Shown here piece after piece: positions 58,750 to 64,000 of a stretch of 64,000 bases of DNA; position 1 is the stretch's first letter; each line of letters opens with the position of its first letter. The notes under the pieces were generated by a model. The model saw only the letters and a list, made by a program, of their open reading frames with translations. It did no database searches and was not told the origin of the DNA. Position numbers and translations under genes: made by a program. The stretch is from Pistacia vera (taxonomy: Eukaryota; Streptophyta; Magnoliopsida; Sapindales; Anacardiaceae). The DNA lies in assembly GCF_008641045.1 (NCBI RefSeq), contig NW_022196223.1, positions 593,117 to 657,116 of the forward strand. The letters are read 5' to 3'.

Positions 58750-61700
58750 TAGAGCTGTTAACAAGTCGAGCTGAGCCGAGTATTCATCTAAACGAGCTCG
58801 GTTGGTGAGGGGGAAGGGATAAACAAGTTCAAGCCGAGCCACAGATAGCTGGCTCGGCTCGAACTCATTAAGGGATATAGAGGAATTGAGCTTGGCTTGC
58901 GAGTCGGTACTAAAACAACCAATTTTTTTGACGGATCAGACCTGGTTTTTTCATGGTATTCAATCCATTTTCTATCACATACTTTAAAACAACTAAATCT
59001 CTTTACAAATTAAACATAAAAAAAATGTTGGGGACATGCATGTATAGTATATTCCATTTTAATGCTACAAACTATCTGATAAACACAATTAAACTTGCAT
59101 GTATTTGGCAAACAACTGAATCTCCACATGTGATCATTTCGTCATACTATTTACCATTTACCACAGTGGATATGTTTCAACAAATTAAGTGAACTAAAGT
59201 TTTTGTTTGGTTTACTTTACTTAATTCATCTTTCATCTGAACAAAAAGGGGACTATATACAAATTTAATCTCAAAACATCAAAATATAATGTTTCATAAA
59301 AAAAATGACTGTATGTTGGGCAGCTATATCTCAAAACCATTCTTACCCCACTCCTACAAACAGAAAAAAAATAAAAAATCACTTAAGGACATAAGTAGAT
59401 AAAGATGAATATGCGAACCCAAACAAAAAATCAATTAAGTCAAACCTGCACAATCCTGCTACCACAACCAATGACATGTGGAAGAATCAAATAATCTACT
59501 GATTCTTGTCAACTGAAGGGATAGGAAGAACAATCTACAAGTGGTCTTGCTCTTTCTGAAATGAAATAAGAAATAAAAATTAAGTTTACATTAACATAAA
59601 GTAATTGTAAATATTGAATTGCACTAAAAACAGAATCAATGTAACTTACTTTGCACCATTTCTTCAGTCTGTTCAAAGATCGACACCAATCACATTCACA
59701 TAAGAGCATTTCCACTGTGTCTAGAGATAAAGAAGCTCGATAACTGTCAATAACTCTACTCCCAGCACTAAATGCAGACTCTGAAGCAACCATAGTGATC
59801 AGGATGGCTAATATCTCACGAGCCATCATAGACAATATATGGTACTTGGTTGAATTTGCCTTCCACCATTGTAAATCATCGAATGCCTCACGATCCCCCA
59901 TGCACTTATGACACCCATCTCCCAAATAACAGTCCAGCTCAGACTTACTTGGCTCAACAGTCTCCACCACATTTAGAAAACTACTAAAATCATCCCAACT
60001 CGCGACTCTCGAAGCCGTTTCCTCCTCACCAATGGCTCCAACTCCATCCCCTACTACTGGAGGCCCACGAGAAATAGTAGAAGCTTTATTAGCTTCAACA
60101 TACTCTTTATGTAGCTCATATAGTGCATCTCGAACAGTTACAGTATTTGCACGAGCTTCTAACTCAGAATACATCTTGGGGAAGGCCAACTGAATTACCC
60201 CCATTTTCAATCAAGGATCCAATACAGCAGCCACAGACATCAGCACATTACATTCCCCCCAATATTTATCGAACTTCTCCTTCACATTCCTTTTTATGTT
60301 TCTAATGAACTCATCTTCATTTTCACTCTTACTATCCAACATCATTTTCACTAAACACACCTCCTTTAGAAATAAATTAGATGTCGGATAATCACTCCCA
60401 CTAATTAGATTGGTTGTACCACTAAAAACCTTTAAAATGTCACACACTTTCTCCCAATCCTCGTCCTGTGGACAGAAACGATAACTTGAATCCCTTTATT
60501 TCAACTTGGGAAATACTTTTTTAAACTTAATTGTCGTCCAACATTTCATACATCAAATTCCATCTTGTTTTACAATGTAGAATAAGCTTTCGAAACGACA
60601 ATTTAAGTTGTTGCACAATCTCAGTAAAAACCATAATCCTACTCTTTGAAGCATTGATGTATATAAGACGCCTTCATGGATGTCGTCGATTGTAACACCC
60701 CACTTGAGGTACGTATTTAAGATTTTCTATATTACTTAAAGGATTTACTGTTTCAGTTTCAATTGAGTTTGTTTGTTGTCATGGTTGGTTGGTGAGTCTT
60801 TAATTTAAAATGGTATGTTGTATTGGTCAAGTGTTTGCCTTGGTTTGGTTGAAATTTGGTGAAGTTTGGAAATTCAAGCTTCCCCAGGGTGACAGATTGT
60901 TCTTCGCCGCGGCGAAGAGCCTAATAAAAAGTTTCTTGAGTTTTCTAGAGAATTCTTCTTTTGGGGCACAATGAACTTTTTACCCCTAATTAGCAGGAAA
61001 AGTGGGGAGTAAAATGTAAGAAAATTTAGTAGAGATTGTGTTTCGATGGGGGTGTATTGGTAAAGAATCAAAAGATATAGATAGAATTTCTAAGGAAGGG
61101 CAAGGGCAAGGGCAAGGCCAAAATGGGAAATGATGATTATAATATGAGCTAAAAAAGGTTAAGTGTAGAGAAACCCTTTAGTCCATCCATTTCCACCGCC
61201 TCTTCCATTGCCTACTTTCTCTCAATTTCTCCATCCAATCTTCCAAGATTTCTAAGGGGTTTAAGAGAGCTTTTGAGTAATTTTGAGTAGAGATTTCATC
61301 TAAAGCATCCTAAGAGAGAAGACAAGACAACAAAGGAAAGGAAAAGTGCTAAAGAAGTCACCTTTCACAAGGTAAGTAAATCCAACCAACTTGAGTTTTG
61401 AATAAGCTTTTGAGTAGAGATTTAGAGATTGAGTAGAGATGTATGCATGTATAAATATGTATTATGCTTGTTGAGGAATTGAGTTGAGATAAGTAGCTAA
61501 TTGGTGGTTGTTGGATACACTTCATGTATGAGAAGTGTTTTAATGTGTATTGAGAAATGGAAATTGAGATGAAGTTTGAGAGATGTTGTGTGTAAACCTA
61601 TTTGGAAGTGCTTTTCTTGACAGGGATTATGATTATATGAGGGAGTTTTCTCCCATTTTGGATGGCTAGAGAATGAAGTAGAGTAGTAATTATAGTAGAG

Positions 61701-61783
61701 TGTTTATATGCACATGAGTTGCTTGATAAAATGCCTAAGTGAAAACATGTTACTAAACTACCCTGTCACAGCCGTAACTTTCT

Positions 61784-61887
61784 AAGTGATTTTTGGGCAT
61801 GTTACGGATTGAACTGGGTTTAGACCAAAACATCAAAGTGATTTTTGGGCATGTTACAGATTGAACTGGGTTTAGACCAAAACATCA
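61784..61887. repeat. 52-bp tandem duplication inside the solo LTR
   Basis: Two almost identical 52-bp units starting AAGTGATTTTTGGGCATGTT, at 61784 and 61836, differing at one or two bases. Confidence 0.9.
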
Positions 61888-62346
61888 AAGTTGTAGCCTT
61901 GTCTCTAAGCTTTAAAACGAGACCAAAATTGTAGCAATCTGAGGTGTATAACACAAATTATTCCCTTTTTAGTATGACCTATGCAGAATGACTATTTACT
62001 TTAAGAGCTAAGAGAAAGAGAATAGAGTAGATTGTGCGATGGGGAACCCGTGAGTAATGGCTAAAGTATCCCCGCATGTACGCCGCATTGAGAGAGCGGC
62101 ATGAGTATAAGATAGAGAAGTGGTGTAGCCCGTGAGAGTGGTGAGAGTGCATGCGGATGAGGGCTATACCCGAGTACCCGAGAGAGAGATTATACACTCA
62201 CATGGCCAAGGGTTCCGAATCCATGCATAACCGAGTCCGATCGGCTAGAACGAGTAGAGGTCACGTAGAGCGGGAGCGAGCCCTGGCCGTGCCCTCGGTA
62301 AGATGGGGCCATGACTTACTAAAGAGAGTTAATAGAAAAGAGTTCT

Positions 62347-62351
<5 letters not shown>

Positions 62352-62382
<31 letters not shown>
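62352..62382. repeat. (GA)n microsatellite in the solo LTR
   Basis: About 31 bp of uninterrupted GA dinucleotide, preceded and followed by further purine-rich sequence. Confidence 0.9.
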
Positions 62383-62385
<3 letters not shown>

Positions 62386-64000
62386 ACCAAAGAGAAATTG
62401 AATGAGAAGTTGTAAGGAAAGAATTAGAGAGAGAGAGTTACGGGGATAGATGAGTAGAGGATTTACTTACTGAGCATTGTTTTAGTGCTCACCCCGTTAT
62501 TTCCTATGTTTGCAGGATCCAAGTGAGGACGCGGTCGGATGGACGTCGACACGCGAGGGGAAGCGGTTACACTGTCCACCATGTTTTTGATATCTTCTGT
62601 ACATATTATAATTTTGTGTAAAAATATATATGGTTGTAAAGTACATATACATATGTTTAATTAAAAGAAACATTTGGGCCCAATTCTTTACACTGTTTTA
62701 TATGTATTTTCTTATATAAATCATATGAATATTTGAGTAGAAAATGGTTGTCACATTGATGATATGCCTAATATGATAAAGTCCATCTTGAACAATGAGA
62801 TTCAAGATATGGGCACAACATCTAACCAAAAAAAAAAAAAAATTTACCTCTACAAATCGAATTCCCCATAACTTCAAAATTTTCCCTCATAATTTTGATT
62901 GCAACGTCATTACTTAAAGCGTTATCCACTCAAATAGTGTACATCTTATTTTCAATCCCCCATTCCATTAGACACTTGGAAATGGAGTCAGCAATCGTAA
63001 CACTGGTACGAGGAGGAGATAAATGCACAAAGTTGAGGACACGTCTATTCATCCTCCAATTACCACCATATACTCCATCTTCTAATTGTCGGAATTCCAC
63101 AAATCCGTAGTCAAACTAATCTTGGTCACATTCTTCAACAATGTCTTGAACTTTGCTTTCTCACTCTCATATACCTTCATACAATCATTTTTACAAGTAT
63201 GGAGGGAAACTAGACTCCATTCAGGAATCCCATACTTCATCATATTGTTCAAGCCCTCTTCCTCTACAACTGAAAATGGATGCTCATGCATAAGCACCCA
63301 ATAGGCTATAAGTTCCCTCATCTTCATCATGTCGAACTTTCCACTTAAAGTAGGCAAAATAAAAGTTCCAACATCAGAACTAACAACAGGAAAAGTAATG
63401 TGTTGTTGCCTCATGGAAGTATTCTCTTTGAACACCATTTTAAATGTCTATTAAACTGGGTGGTGCTTCTAGTGCCATTAATAGACAGCTTGACTTTGCA
63501 ATGGATACACTCTTCTTTTTTTGTACCTCTCGGGAGAACCACCTCCTTAAAATATGTCCAAACAAATGATGTACCCCCCAGGCTACTAACATTGTATTCT
63601 GTATTTGTAGAGGTCTCATTCAAGGCACACTTATTGCCCGGTATAATCGTAATTCTATCTTGGTCTGTAGGGCTGCTGGAGGCACTGTTGTCCATTTCCA
63701 AACCTATAATACAAAATAAAAACAAAGGGGTTAGCTTTTCTTATTGATATTGATGGAATACTCATAATGAAATCAAACAAATCCAACAATAAAACAATCC
63801 AAAAATACATGATATGGGGCCACTACAAATATGGAATTAATTCAACAATAAATTAAAATATGTGGAGATAAAGTTGAATCATAGAATGTTACTAGATGGA
63901 ATGTTGGAAATATGTGGACTGCCTCTTTAAAAATTTAGAACTATAAGTGACAATGATGCAATGAAGGGTTGTTGCACATACATTTATTTAAAACAAATCT

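Larger units (their letters stand above)
60691..62755. mobile_element. Solo LTR (2065 bp) inserted in the hAT transposase
   Basis: It begins TGTAACACCCCACTTGAGG and ends GGTTGTCACA, with 5-bp flanks TCGAT (60686-60690) and TTGAT (62756-62760), one mismatch. Only one LTR is present and there is no gag or pol. The motif 'agtgctcaccccgttatttcctatgtttgcaggat' region (62490-62520) is familiar from LTRs of plant Ty3/gypsy elements. hAT codons continue on both sides (CCAHILNL side and IDDIHEG side), which fixes the insertion. Orientation is probably plus. Confidence 0.8.
59535..63695 (-). pseudogene. hAT transposase with BED finger, interrupted
   Basis: The minus-strand start MDNSASSS is at about 63695. 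A BED finger (C-x2-C in ECIHC, H-x3-C in HLKWC) is at 63530-63430, then a frameshift near 63430. The LTTDLW motif with the first catalytic Asp lies near 63100, and a CCAHILNLIVQDG motif lies near 62810. A solo LTR (60691-62755) cuts the gene next. The frame resumes after it and reaches the C-terminal dimerisation domain (59880-59700; LQWWKANSTKYHILSMMAREIL, SESAFSAGSR). The last exon may be a few codons ending at 59535, after a GTAAGT donor and TTTCAG acceptor. Frame changes near 60210 and 60450 also break it. Confidence 0.85.
58750..64000 (-). mobile_element. hAT transposon, right end beyond the window
   Basis: The left tip TAGAGCTGTTAACAAGTCGAGC resembles the family of plant hAT ends with GAGCTGTTCACGAGCCGAGC-type sequence. 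It is followed by subterminal GAGCTCG/GGCTCGGCTCG motifs (58790-58865). The interior holds a transposase remnant on the minus strand (59535-63695) and a solo LTR insertion. The other end was not found before 64000, so the TSD cannot be checked. Confidence 0.7.

Overview
The window is nuclear DNA of a flowering plant, probably a eudicot; the species cannot be named from sequence alone. The signs are AT-rich intergenic DNA, GT-AG introns, nested LTR retrotransposons with tRNA-Met primer sites, MULE and hAT transposons, two MIR396 genes, a raffinose-synthase-family gene and a domesticated BED/hAT gene. Only four loci look like functional host genes. The rest is transposon debris and AT-rich spacer. 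Layout: 1-10.8 kb is a nested retrotransposon block. Two copia-type (SIRE-like) 3' LTRs lie in opposite orientation around their polypurine tracts, and one is split by a decayed Ty3/gypsy element (5682-10543, minus strand, TSD ATAA). A fragment of ribosomal protein eS7 sits at 11.6 kb. From 14.0 to 20.2 kb there are three short Mutator-type MITEs, each with a perfect 9-bp target-site duplication, and two hAT-like non-autonomous elements. From 21.6 to 27.1 kb lie two microRNA genes of the MIR396 family in tail-to-tail arrangement: a miR396b-type hairpin on the plus strand (21935-22035) and a miR396a-type hairpin on the minus strand (26760-26885). Each has a TATA box upstream and a miRNA/miRNA* duplex with 2-nt 3' overhangs. 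From 31.3 to 43.0 kb is a large decayed MULE-type complex. It has a DUF1985-Ulp1 (C48 cysteine protease) gene on the plus strand and a MURA transposase gene on the minus strand, converging on each other. Four arrays of the palindrome ATCGCTTAAGCGAT (nearly 60 perfect or degenerate copies by eye) surround these genes, along with several further tandem repeats. An 1131-bp hAT element with an 8-bp TSD has broken the transposase gene. From 43.5 to 46.5 kb are dispersed repeats, a direct duplication next to the only ambiguous base (N at 44976), and MITE-like elements. From 47.1 to 52.3 kb is a DAYSLEEPER-like gene with a 2.2-kb 5'-UTR intron, an intronless 908-codon CDS and 24 N-terminal 11-residue repeats. 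From 53.2 to 56.4 kb, on the minus strand and convergent with it, is an RFS6/DIN10-type galactosyltransferase (alkaline alpha-galactosidase family). It has four coding exons and an upstream exon that could supply a plastid-type transit peptide by alternative splicing. From 58.75 kb to the window end is an hAT transposon whose transposase gene is interrupted by a 2065-bp solo LTR. The host genes show no operon-like link: the microRNAs should act on GRF transcription factors, the RFS6-like enzyme on galactosyl sugars, and the DAYSLEEPER-like protein in the nucleus.
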